Shown piece by piece: positions 7,829-15,816 of a stretch of DNA of 56,000 nucleotides; positions within the stretch are counted from its first letter, which is position 1, and every line of letters starts with the position of its first letter. This DNA is from Candidatus Omnitrophota bacterium (GTDB lineage: Bacteria; Omnitrophota; Gorgyraeia; Duberdicusellales; Duberdicusellaceae), in NCBI GenBank assembly GCA_016932855.1, contig JAFGCB010000058.1, positions 1-56,000 on the forward strand. The letters run 5' to 3'. The position numbers were made by a program, and so were the translations under genes. Below the pieces are notes generated by a model, which saw nothing but the letters and a program-made list of their open reading frames with translations, was not told the DNA's origin and ran no database searches.

Positions 7829-8880
7829 TTCTGCAAAGCCACTTGTTTTCCCAGAGAATCCCGCAGTCTTACCACGCCTTCGGCTATCGCTAAAGCAAGC
7901 TGCTTTTTGTAAAGCCGGGTCCGAAGCAGCCTCTCCTCCTTATAGTTAGTAAGATACCCTACCTCAACCAAGACCGCCGGGCAAACATTATATTTTAGAA
8001 CATAAAAAGGAGCACCTATGGATTTTCTTGTATATATGCCGACGTTGTCAGCCGATCTCATAATCGACGAAACAAGCTCTGCGGTTTCTCTCTTATTCTC
8101 CCTGTTCAACATCTCCCCTACAATATTTTTTAATTTAGCGGGCAGCTTCAGCCCTTCGGTCTGGCAAAGATTCTCAGCCGTAGCTAAGACTTTACTTTGA
8201 GTATCACAGAACTTAGGAGAAAGGTAATAAACTTCGAACCCCTTAAGCCTCCTCGAACGATTGGCGTTGGCATGCACGCTTATAAAAAGATCTGCCTTTT
8301 TGCGACGGGCAAAATCTACCCTATCCTTCAAAGAAACAAAAACATCTCTATCTCTGGTCAAGTATACTTTAAAACCCTTGCTTTTTAACTGCTCATAGAG
8401 AAACTTGGCTATCTTTAAATTAACGTCTTTTTCCCTCAGGCCCCAAGGAGAGATTGCTCCGGGATCTCTTCCTCCGTGGCCGGGGTCAATCACTATTGTC
8501 TCTATCTTAACCGATATCAAAGAAGCTAAATCCTTAGGAACTTTTCTCTTAAAGCTTTTTAGAAAAGGCTCCAGGCTAGCCGGAATAAAAAATTTTCCTC
8601 TGTCGTACGTTGTAGACCGGCCTAAACTTTTCACGTTACCGTTTATAAGGACAAAATCCAAATCTTGCCTTAGAATTATCTCTATAAAATCTCCCGAAAG
8701 CACCAGCTCTTCATAAAAAGGAAAATACTTAAGCTTAAGATTATGCCTTTTGCAAAACTGACCTGCCTCTATAAAATAAGGCTCCTCTTCTTTTCTCAGA
8801 ACTTTCTTATCTACAGTGGCACAACCCCAGACAAAGATAAAAATCAGCAAAATCGATAATTTTAATGTTCTCGTCTTCAT
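7825..8880 (-). CDS. N-acetylmuramoyl-L-alanine amidase, lipoprotein (Amidase_3 family)
   Basis: The protein cuts the amide bond between MurNAc and the stem peptide, as AmiA/B/C enzymes do at division. Residues 1-20 form a lipoprotein signal ending in the lipobox FVWGC, so it is probably anchored in a membrane. The middle part has no clear family match. The C-terminal catalytic domain (from about residue 130) holds the zinc motifs IVIDPGHGGRDPGAISP, REKDVNLKIAK, ISVHANAN and the final glutamate in VLVEVGYLTN. It is 351 residues long and overlaps murI. Confidence 0.9.
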   Translation of the reverse strand: MKTRTLKLSILLIFIFVWGCATVDKKVLRKEEEPYFIEAGQFCKRHNLKLKYFPFYEELVLSGDFIEIILRQDLDFVLINGNVKSLGRSTTYDRGKFFIPASLEPFLKSFKRKVPKDLASLISVKIETIVIDPGHGGRDPGAISPWGLREKDVNLKIAKFLYEQLKSKGFKVYLTRDRDVFVSLKDRVDFARRKKADLFISVHANANRSRRLKGFEVYYLSPKFCDTQSKVLATAENLCQTEGLKLPAKLKNIVGEMLNRENKRETAELVSSIMRSADNVGIYTRKSIGAPFYVLKYNVCPAVLVEVGYLTNYKEERLLRTRLYKKQLALAIAEGVVRLRDSLGKQVALQK

Positions 8881-8904
8881 CTACACTAAAGTTAGGGATT
8901 TCTA

Positions 8905-8951
8905 ATTATAATATACGAATTCGTATATTCGTAATGATTGGTAAATTCGTA
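8905..8951 (-). promoter_or_regulatory. Possible promoter -10 and 20-base perfect palindrome upstream of the amidase
   Basis: On the minus strand a TATAAT (8905-8910) lies 24 bases before the amidase ATG. Directly behind it is a perfect 20-base palindrome (8910-8929, centre GAATTC). The palindrome is also part of an ATTCGTA word repeat that continues to 8951. No good -35 is seen, because the palindrome occupies the spacer. It could be an operator or merely repeat sequence. Confidence 0.35.
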
Positions 8952-8955
8952 GATG

Positions 8956-10308
8956 CTAACTTAGCTTAAGAAGAATTTGGGCTATCTCAAAATATATGGC
9001 TATTCCCACAACATCCACTATTGTGGTAATTAAAGGTCCTGACATTAATGCCGGGTCAAATCTGAATTTCCTGACGACTAAAGGCAAAGACGCACCGACA
9101 GTGGTAGATAAAACTATGGTAATACCCATGGATATTCCTACGCTCATGCTTAACCACCAGTCGCCTTGCTGCAAAAATGCTCTAATTAGGCCGAATACAG
9201 CTAAGATTACCCCGATAAATACTCCTAAAGACGCTTCTCTTATGACGACTCTAAAGAATTCCGATGGTTGAATCTGGCCCGTAGCTAAGCTTCTAATTAT
9301 TACTGTTGCCGACTGAGTGCCGGAATTTCCTCCGGTGCCGATGAGAATCGGTAAGAAAAAAGTAAGAGCGACAACCCTGGAGATTGTAGAAGAATAATTC
9401 TGAAGAACAAAACCCGAGAGAGACTCAAGAGCCAAGAGCACAAGCAGCCAAAAACTTCTCTTCCAGACTATTTCAAAAAAATTAGCCTCCATATAAGGCT
9501 TATCCACGGGAAGCACCGCGGCAATCTTCTCAAAATCCTCTGTCGCCTCATCTTCCAAAACATCGACAAAATCGTCAAATGTAACAATCCCCAAAAGCTT
9601 ATTAGTGTTATCTACGGCCGGAAGAGCCAAAAGATCATATTTTTTGAATATCTGAGCCGCCTCTTCTCTGTCGATATAAACGTTTACCTTTATAACGTCT
9701 GTATTCATTATTTCTCTTATCTTCCTTGCCGGATCGGCCAAAACTAATTTCTTCAACGAAACAAGACCGATAAGCCTCTTTTCCTTATCTAATACATAAC
9801 AATGATAAACAATCTCGGTATCTAAGCCTACGGATCTTATATGCTCAAAGGCTTGACCTACAGACATATCTTCGTAAAGCTGGACGAACTCAGGAGTAAT
9901 AAGCCGGCCTACCGAGTCTTCAGGATAACCTAAAAGCTCAGTGGATATCTTCCTTGCCTGGGGCGAAAGAAGGTTTAAGAAATTCGTAACCAGCTCAGCG
10001 GGCATTTCCTCAAAAAGCTCGGTTCGTTCGTCCGGCGCCATCTCATTAAGAATTTCCCTGGCTTTTTCGTCAGATAGAGCCTGCAATATATCTTTTTGAG
10101 GATCGGGCTCCAAGTTTTCGAACGCATCTATTATCTTATCGGAAGGTATGAGCCTAAAAACCAAGATCTTACCGTGAGCGTCCTCTATCTCGGAAATAAG
10201 CGTGGCTATATCTTCCGGGTGAAAAGACCCGATTAATTTCTTGATCTCGTCAAACCTCTTTTCGCTGATTAATCTGCTGACTTCCGGGGCTATAATTCTT
10301 TCAACCAT
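8956..10308 (-). CDS. mgtE: MgtE-type magnesium transporter/channel
   Basis: MgtE imports Mg2+ through the inner membrane and closes when cytoplasmic Mg2+ is high. The order is as in the family: a helical N domain of FHPEDIATLISEIE- and MAPDERTELFEEMP-type repeats (about 1-130), two CBS domains (about 130-255), a linker helix, then five membrane segments (about 285-450) with the pore motif PILIGTGGNSGTQSATVIIR. At 450 residues the length is normal. It follows ftsA after a 315-base gap, in the place where ftsZ is usually found. Confidence 0.95.
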   Translation of the reverse strand: MVERIIAPEVSRLISEKRFDEIKKLIGSFHPEDIATLISEIEDAHGKILVFRLIPSDKIIDAFENLEPDPQKDILQALSDEKAREILNEMAPDERTELFEEMPAELVTNFLNLLSPQARKISTELLGYPEDSVGRLITPEFVQLYEDMSVGQAFEHIRSVGLDTEIVYHCYVLDKEKRLIGLVSLKKLVLADPARKIREIMNTDVIKVNVYIDREEAAQIFKKYDLLALPAVDNTNKLLGIVTFDDFVDVLEDEATEDFEKIAAVLPVDKPYMEANFFEIVWKRSFWLLVLLALESLSGFVLQNYSSTISRVVALTFFLPILIGTGGNSGTQSATVIIRSLATGQIQPSEFFRVVIREASLGVFIGVILAVFGLIRAFLQQGDWWLSMSVGISMGITIVLSTTVGASLPLVVRKFRFDPALMSGPLITTIVDVVGIAIYFEIAQILLKLS

Positions 10309-10505
10309 TACTTCTATAACTATTAATTCTGCTTAGACTTTCGAGCCAATCCCTGAACTGACTTCTTATTTTAACCTCTTGAACCTTAAAAATCAATAAG
10401 ATTAGAAATAATTGAAATCTCCGGCGGCGAACCTCTAGCACTTACTCTGCCACGGCCGGAAAATAACAGACTATAGCAACACCTTCAGACCCAAGCTGTA
10501 TTATA
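10309..10505 (-). promoter_or_regulatory. Long untranslated leader and -10 box of mgtE, possibly structured
   Basis: On the minus strand a TATAAT lies at 10500-10505 (no convincing -35), so mgtE would have a leader of about 185 bases. It contains GC-rich arms TCCGGC/GCCGGA (10420-10425 with 10455-10460). Long leaders of Mg2+ transporters often hold riboswitches, but I cannot find the conserved GGTGAGGCTCCT core of the M-box. No gene is seen in this gap. Confidence 0.35.
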
Positions 10506-10554
10506 CCGTGCTTTATTAACAATAAAATTGACTGGAAAATGTTTAATATAAGTA

Positions 10555-10623
10555 CCGGGTGCATGGTGCCAGGTGCAAATGCTTAAAAACAAACGGCGAG
10601 AATCTAGCGTCGAGGATCGGGCA
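10555..10623. repeat. GGTGCATGGTGCCAGGTGC words and GATCCTCGACGC words after ftsA
   Basis: Directly after the ftsA stop codon, the minus strand reads GATCCTCGACGCTAGATTCTC. It is followed by GCACCTGGCACCATGCACCC. The first word type recurs after ribE (39396-39432), the second at 17651-17685 and 31548-31609. Confidence 0.65.
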
Positions 10624-11817
10624 TCAGAAGTATTCTTCCAGAAGATTCTTTATTCTTCTAAAAAAACTGTTCGGGAAACGGTAGGATCGCTCGGGATTAA
10701 ACTTAGAGGATTCAAACCGTAAAGCTCCCAATACAGCTAAAAATCTAGATTTATTCTGGACTGAATCGGAAAGATAAGTTTCGACCCGTCTTGCGGGCAA
10801 ACCCAAAACAGACTCTATCATTGCGTCAAATCCTTTAATGTCAGCACCGCCGCCTAAAGGAACTACAAAATCTACCTTTCTTAAATAATCCTTTTTTTCT
10901 AAATCGTTTTTCAACTCCTCTAATATTTTCTTGTAAGATGAAGATAATATGGAATTTAAAGCTCCCCTTTTAATTTCCCTATAGCTTGAAACCCTTTTTA
11001 CGGTTACTAAACGCCCATCTTCCAAATCTTCCCCTAATAAAGACCCGTAAGAAGACTTGATTTCTTCGGAAAGATTAATTGGTATATTCAGCTGGCTAGA
11101 TACATCCTCATCTATGGAATTACCGGCAAGCGGAAGCACTGCCGTATCTTCAAGAATAAAATTCCTAAAAACAGAAAGTTCCAGCTTTGCTCTTCCCAAG
11201 TTAAGAAGAATGAAATTTCCTTGACCTAGCTCTTTTTCGGATAAAGACGAAGCCTCGGCTAAAGAACTCAAAATAAGCTTGCTATAAGGCCTGCCTAAGC
11301 GCTCAAAGAATCTATCCAAAGTAAGAATATAATCCTGGTCGCATGCAAAGAAAGCAACCTTGATCTCTAATCTGCGTCCGTAAACCCCAAAAGGTGGATC
11401 TTTGAACAGCTTTCCATTTAATTTAAAACCCAAAGGAAAGCTGTGCAAGCTCCTGTACGACCAATCCACGCTCAAAAGACGCGCCTGCTCTATGGACTTT
11501 CTTATATCGGACAGACCCAAAGGCAAAGAATGCTTAGGATGCATAATCCTTTGGGAACTTCCGATTATTTTTTTAATCCGGCCTTGCGGGAAACAGAAGT
11601 ATATTTTAGCTACTTTTTTCCTCGATTCTTTCTCCACCCCGACTATTTCTTTTTCGATTTTATCAACGGTCTCAGTATTAAGAATTTCGAAAACCTCGTC
11701 CTGCGTCTTCTCAATCAGCCTAAATATCGCCCCTTCCAAGGCGTTAGTTGACTCTTGCACAAAAATCAAAGAAACATATGATGAATCCACTTTAATAGCG
11801 AGCTTAAGCTTATTCAT
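10624..11817 (-). CDS. ftsA: Divergent cell-division protein FtsA
   Basis: FtsA is the actin-like protein that tethers FtsZ to the membrane. The identity rests on the FtsA-specific 1C region (LHSFPLGFKLNGKLFKDPPF, then GVYGRRLEIKVAFFA, about residues 124-158), the adenosine motif VVPLGGGADIKGF (318-330), the C-terminal amphipathic helix FFRRIKNLLEEYF (385-397) and its place after ftsQ. The nucleotide site is eroded: phosphate-1 reads AIKVDSS where LDIGTS is usual, and phosphate-2 reads LLNLGRAKLELSVF where DIGGGTTDIA is usual, so both aspartates are gone. It may not hydrolyse ATP. The start overlaps ftsQ by four bases. No ftsZ follows. Confidence 0.85.
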   Translation of the reverse strand: MNKLKLAIKVDSSYVSLIFVQESTNALEGAIFRLIEKTQDEVFEILNTETVDKIEKEIVGVEKESRKKVAKIYFCFPQGRIKKIIGSSQRIMHPKHSLPLGLSDIRKSIEQARLLSVDWSYRSLHSFPLGFKLNGKLFKDPPFGVYGRRLEIKVAFFACDQDYILTLDRFFERLGRPYSKLILSSLAEASSLSEKELGQGNFILLNLGRAKLELSVFRNFILEDTAVLPLAGNSIDEDVSSQLNIPINLSEEIKSSYGSLLGEDLEDGRLVTVKRVSSYREIKRGALNSILSSSYKKILEELKNDLEKKDYLRKVDFVVPLGGGADIKGFDAMIESVLGLPARRVETYLSDSVQNKSRFLAVLGALRFESSKFNPERSYRFPNSFFRRIKNLLEEYF

Positions 11818-12584
11818 CGTTTATACCCTACCACATAGTCTTTAAAACGCAGGTCTATGTAATCTATTTTATCAAAATCTTCCTTAAATCTCGGCAGAAT
11901 CAACCTTTCAAGAAGGCCTAATTTCTTCCTGTATTCGGTATCGCCTACTTTTATCTTTATGCCCTCCAAATCAAACCAGATATTATTCAGACTATAGGCC
12001 TGCAAAGAAGTGACCTTGAAATTATCCAGAAGCCCGAGAGCCTTAAGTTCTTTTATCAAAGAATTTACTCTATCGGAAAAAGAAAAACTTATTTCTCTTC
12101 CCACAGACATTACTGCGCTTTTCGGAAAAAGGCCGTAAACCGCCACTAGGCCCGGATAGGGCTTAGGCTTAGGACCCGAAATTATTATATTCTCATCATC
12201 AACAAACCAAAAATCCCCCCTGATATCTATCTGGAAAAAAGGCAAACGTTCAACAAATTCAATAAAAAGCGTGGAGGGAAACTGTCGTCTTACGAAAACG
12301 TTTTTATACTGAGGGTACTTTTTCTCAAGCGTCCTGGAAATATTCTTTATATCCAGCAAAAACAAATTTTTGTTATTAATAGCGCCTTGAGGCAGTTTTA
12401 TATTTGTTTTATAAGGGTCTATTACCTCATCCAAATTAGTCCGAATCTGACGCACCAAAAAAAGGTTGCTTTCGGTAAAGAATTTCTTAACCGAAAAAAA
12501 TAACAACGCTAAAAAAGCCGCCGCTATAAACAGGGAAATCGCAACAACTAAACCCCTAATTCTTTTTTTGTGCACTTTCTTCAT
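11814..12584 (-). CDS. ftsQ: Cell-division protein FtsQ/DivIB
   Basis: FtsQ is a single-pass divisome protein that links early and late division proteins. The 256-residue protein has a basic cytoplasmic tip (KKVHKKRIRG), one membrane segment (about 10-30), a POTRA-like part with NLFLLDIKNISRTLEKKYPQYKNVFVRRQFPSTLFIEFVER split over residues 90-135, and the FtsQ region with FWFVDDENIIIS. Position between ddl and ftsA supports the call. It overlaps ddl by 29 bases. Confidence 0.88.
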   Translation of the reverse strand: MKKVHKKRIRGLVVAISLFIAAAFLALLFFSVKKFFTESNLFLVRQIRTNLDEVIDPYKTNIKLPQGAINNKNLFLLDIKNISRTLEKKYPQYKNVFVRRQFPSTLFIEFVERLPFFQIDIRGDFWFVDDENIIISGPKPKPYPGLVAVYGLFPKSAVMSVGREISFSFSDRVNSLIKELKALGLLDNFKVTSLQAYSLNNIWFDLEGIKIKVGDTEYRKKLGLLERLILPRFKEDFDKIDYIDLRFKDYVVGYKR

Positions 12585-13533
12585 AAAAGCCTTCTGCTAT
12601 ATGCTCTTCTAAAGCCTGATTTAAAATTCGCTCGCATAAACCCTCAAAAGTAAGTCCCGCCTCTTTAGCAGCCAAGGGAAGTAAGCTATGGGAAGTTAAG
12701 CCTGGTATCGAATTAAGCTCAAGAACATAAGGATTATTTTTCTTATCTATCCTGAAATCTATCCTTCCGAAATGCCGGCATGCTAAAATCTTATATACTC
12801 TGTAGGCTAAGTCTTGAATAAGCTTGTATACCTTTTTCGGCACTTGAGCGGGAACAATGAATTGAGTAAGATCATCATCATATTTGGAGAAAAAATCAAA
12901 TAGCTCTTTATTAAAAACTATCTCAACAACCGGAAGCACCTCCTGACCGACTATAGCGGCGGTAAGCTCCCTGCCTTCAATATATCTTTCTACTATAACC
13001 CTGGTCGAGTATTTCTTTGCCTCGCCTAATGCTTTCTGCAGCAGAGAGACATCTTTTACGATGTTTACGCCAATGCTTGAGCCGGCACAATGCGGCTTTA
13101 CCACTAAGGGAAAATCTCTGTCGGAAAATAAAGGCAGGCCTTCGTCTTCGATCCAATATTCAGGAACCGGGATATTATTCTGTTTTAATACCTTCAGAGT
13201 TTCTATTTTGTCCATGGCCAGAGCTGAAGAATAAGAGCCCGCACCCGTAAAAGGCAGGGAATTTCGCTCAAGAATCCTCTGAATTCCTCCGTCTTCGCCA
13301 AATTGGCCATGCAGGGCTATAAAGGCTATGTCTACCCGGTTTCGATTTATCATTTTCATAATTTCATTTTCATCTTTTGTCTTTAGATCAAGATCAACAA
13401 CCTTGTAGCCTCTCTTAAGTAAGGCCTCTATTACACTCTGCCCGGAAATAAGAGAAATATCTCTTTCGCTGGAGACTCCGCCCCGGAAAACCCCTATCCT
13501 TAAATTCTTTAAATCTTTTTTCATCTGCGTCAT
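12556..13533 (-). CDS. ddl: D-alanine-D-alanine ligase
   Basis: Ddl makes the D-Ala-D-Ala dipeptide used by MurF. Visible are GVFRGGVSSERDISLISG, the substrate-loop AFIALHGQFGEDGGIQ, FTGAGSYSSALAMDK, the ATP-grasp lysine in LVVKPHCAGSSIGV and the metal-binding end YVLELNSIPGLTSHSLLPLA. I chose the ATG that overlaps the murB stop (TAATG, 13533), which gives 325 residues; the ATG three codons further in is possible too. The SIGV and GLTSHSL sequences are typical of the Ddl class that makes D-Ala-D-Ala. Confidence 0.94.
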   Translation of the reverse strand: MTQMKKDLKNLRIGVFRGGVSSERDISLISGQSVIEALLKRGYKVVDLDLKTKDENEIMKMINRNRVDIAFIALHGQFGEDGGIQRILERNSLPFTGAGSYSSALAMDKIETLKVLKQNNIPVPEYWIEDEGLPLFSDRDFPLVVKPHCAGSSIGVNIVKDVSLLQKALGEAKKYSTRVIVERYIEGRELTAAIVGQEVLPVVEIVFNKELFDFFSKYDDDLTQFIVPAQVPKKVYKLIQDLAYRVYKILACRHFGRIDFRIDKKNNPYVLELNSIPGLTSHSLLPLAAKEAGLTFEGLCERILNQALEEHIAEGFYEESAQKKN

Positions 13534-14441
13534 TAGCATTGCCAACGCTCTATCTCTTCATCGAGGAAAATGCCAAACTTATTATAAACTTTTTCCTTGA
13601 TCAGTTCTATCAAAAATACTACGTCGCAAGATTTGGCCCTGCCCTTATTTATTATATAGTTAGCATGTTTTAAAGATACCATGGCATCGCCTTTTTTTAA
13701 ACCTTTAAGGCCGGCTTCTTCAATAAGCCTTGCGGCGGAAAGACCTTGTTCAGGATTCTTAAATACGCAGCCGGCGCTAAAGGAACCGACTTCCTGAGTT
13801 AAAATCCTGTAAACCATGGCCTCTTTTATATCCTCGCGTATCTTAAGATAAGATTTATCATAGAAAACAAGTTCCGCACCCAGGACTATAAATTTTTTTA
13901 AACTGCAGTATCGATAACCGCGGTCTATTTCATTTTTGTCTAACAAAAATACTTCATTCTTTTCAGGATCAAAAACTTTAACTTTCTTAACCAAGCTAAA
14001 AATATCTCTATCCTTAAAAGAAGCGTTATTTACTAAAGCTCCCCCTAAGGTAGCCGGTAATCCCGCTAAGAATTCCAAGCCGCCCAGACGCTTCTCTAAG
14101 GATACCCCTAGAAGACCGGTAAGCCTGGTAGAAGCCCCCACATAAAAGTTATTCGGCTCATCTAGCTTTTGAAACTCATAAAAACCTAACTTTACCGCAA
14201 CGCCTTTAATGCCGTCTGAAGAAATAAGAATATTTGAACCGCCGCCTAAAATATAATATTTAAGCTTTGCCTCTTTGAATAACTTAAGAGCCTGGAAAAG
14301 ATTTTCCTGGACTAAGGCAGCGAAGAAAATCTCAGCTTGGCCTCCGATCCTAAAAGTAGTAAAATTTGCCAAAAAAACATCTTGCCTCACGTCACCTAAC
14401 CTGGAAAGTTCGTCTTTAAAAACTTTATCTGTTTTATTCAT
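13533..14441 (-). CDS. murB: UDP-N-acetylenolpyruvoylglucosamine reductase
   Basis: MurB is the FAD enzyme that makes UDP-MurNAc. The 302-residue protein has NFTTFRIGGQAEIFF, the FAD-binding YYILGGGSNILISSDGIKG, GLEFLAGLPATLGGALVNNA, and the active-site region GSFSAGCVFKNP. The last is close to the S-G-C-V-F-K-N-P of type II MurB enzymes, with serine three residues before the cysteine. It overlaps murC by eight bases and ddl by one. Confidence 0.94.
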   Translation of the reverse strand: MNKTDKVFKDELSRLGDVRQDVFLANFTTFRIGGQAEIFFAALVQENLFQALKLFKEAKLKYYILGGGSNILISSDGIKGVAVKLGFYEFQKLDEPNNFYVGASTRLTGLLGVSLEKRLGGLEFLAGLPATLGGALVNNASFKDRDIFSLVKKVKVFDPEKNEVFLLDKNEIDRGYRYCSLKKFIVLGAELVFYDKSYLKIREDIKEAMVYRILTQEVGSFSAGCVFKNPEQGLSAARLIEEAGLKGLKKGDAMVSLKHANYIINKGRAKSCDVVFLIELIKEKVYNKFGIFLDEEIERWQC

Positions 14442-15816
14442 CGGCGGCGCACCATTTCTTTATAATCTGCTCCAAAATCTTATTAATATCGCCTGCCCCC
14501 AGACTAAAAAGGCAATCTCCTTTCATAAGCAACAAAGGCACTTTCTCTGCCAGTTTCTCCCTGGGAATATACATAATATCTTTCTTATAGTTTCTTTTTA
14601 TCTTTTTTATAAGCAGCCCCACATCTACCCCGGAAATCGGGGCTTCAGAAGCAGAATAAATATCGGTAATAATCAGGGAATCTATGTCGTCTCTAAAACA
14701 AGAAGAAAACTCGGAAATAAGCTCCTTAACACGTGAAAACCGGTGAGGCTGAAAAAGAACTATAAGTCTTTTCTTTTTAAGCAAGCTTGCTGCCGCCAAA
14801 GTTGATTCTATTTCCCGAGGATGATGAGCATAATCATCCACAAAACAAACTCCCTTAAATGTCCCTTTGAAGTCAAAACGCCGGCCGGTTCCGGGAAAAG
14901 AATTAAAAATGTTCTTAAGTTTATTTAAGTTGTATCCCGAATACAGACAAAAAGCCGCCACAGACAGGGCGTTCAATATATTATGCTTTCCTAAAAGAGG
15001 TATCTTCATCCCGGTTACATATTTGTTCTTATGAAAAATCCTAAACTCGCTACCGGAAGGCAAAAGCCTTATGTCCTTAGCCCTAATAAGGCAAGAAGAG
15101 CTGAACCCAAAACTAATATATTCCTTCCCGCTCTTTAAAAGCGCCCGCAAAACTTCTTTTTGATCACCTAAACCTATAATCAAATCTTTTGTGTTTTTGG
15201 CAAAATCCAAAAATGATTCCTTAAGCTTCTTAAAACTTCCGTAAAAATTAAGATGCTCTTTATCGATATTGGTAATAATGGAATAAGTAGGCTTTATCCG
15301 AAGAAAGCTTGCGTCAGACTCATCGGTCTCTACAACAAATAAATCCCTGCCCCACCAAGAGGAATCTTCGACATAGTGAGGAATGCCTCCGACCAGCGAA
15401 GCAATATCTAAACCCGCTTTTTTCAAGACGAAACTTGCAAGTGAAGTCGTGGTGGTCTTTCCGTGGCTGCCGGCTACGGCTAAAACTTTTTTATCCCTTA
15501 AAATTTTTCCCAAAAGAACCCCGCGTCTTATTACAGGAACCTTTAAAATTTTAGCCTCTCTTAATTCGGGATTATCAGCACCGATAGCGGAAGAAAAACA
15601 TACCAGGTCCGCGCCTTTTACTGAACCGGGGTTATGAGGAACGCTAATTCTTACCCCCCGCCTGCGCAGCTTATGGATAATCTGGCTGTTTTTTACATCC
15701 GAACCGGTTATGGCATAGCCTTTATCAAGCAAAAGCCTGGCCAAGCCGCTCATACCGATACCGCCGATACCTACGAAATGAATCTTATTTATGTTTACCG
15801 GTAAAATTCCCTCCAT
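14434..15816 (-). CDS. murC: UDP-N-acetylmuramate-L-alanine ligase
   Basis: MurC adds L-alanine to UDP-MurNAc. The 460-residue protein shows the N-terminal HFVGIGGIGMSGLARLLL, the ATP-binding AVAGSHGKTTTTSL, VVETDESDASFL, IITNIDKEHLNFYGS and FVDDYAHHPREIESTL. It overlaps the upstream metalloprotease-like gene by 22 bases and murB by eight, so the order murG-protease-murC-murB is one translation-coupled run. Confidence 0.96.
   Translation of the reverse strand: MEGILPVNINKIHFVGIGGIGMSGLARLLLDKGYAITGSDVKNSQIIHKLRRRGVRISVPHNPGSVKGADLVCFSSAIGADNPELREAKILKVPVIRRGVLLGKILRDKKVLAVAGSHGKTTTTSLASFVLKKAGLDIASLVGGIPHYVEDSSWWGRDLFVVETDESDASFLRIKPTYSIITNIDKEHLNFYGSFKKLKESFLDFAKNTKDLIIGLGDQKEVLRALLKSGKEYISFGFSSSCLIRAKDIRLLPSGSEFRIFHKNKYVTGMKIPLLGKHNILNALSVAAFCLYSGYNLNKLKNIFNSFPGTGRRFDFKGTFKGVCFVDDYAHHPREIESTLAAASLLKKKRLIVLFQPHRFSRVKELISEFSSCFRDDIDSLIITDIYSASEAPISGVDVGLLIKKIKRNYKKDIMYIPREKLAEKVPLLLMKGDCLFSLGAGDINKILEQIIKKWCAADE

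Noticed and set aside
10309..10505. M-box magnesium riboswitch
   Set aside because: The conserved GGTGAGGCTCCT core is not found on either strand; the leader is reported only as unexplained.
10309..10623. Remnant of ftsZ between ftsA and mgtE
   Set aside because: No frame gives the tubulin signature GGGTGTG or any FtsZ-like stretch; the gap is non-coding.
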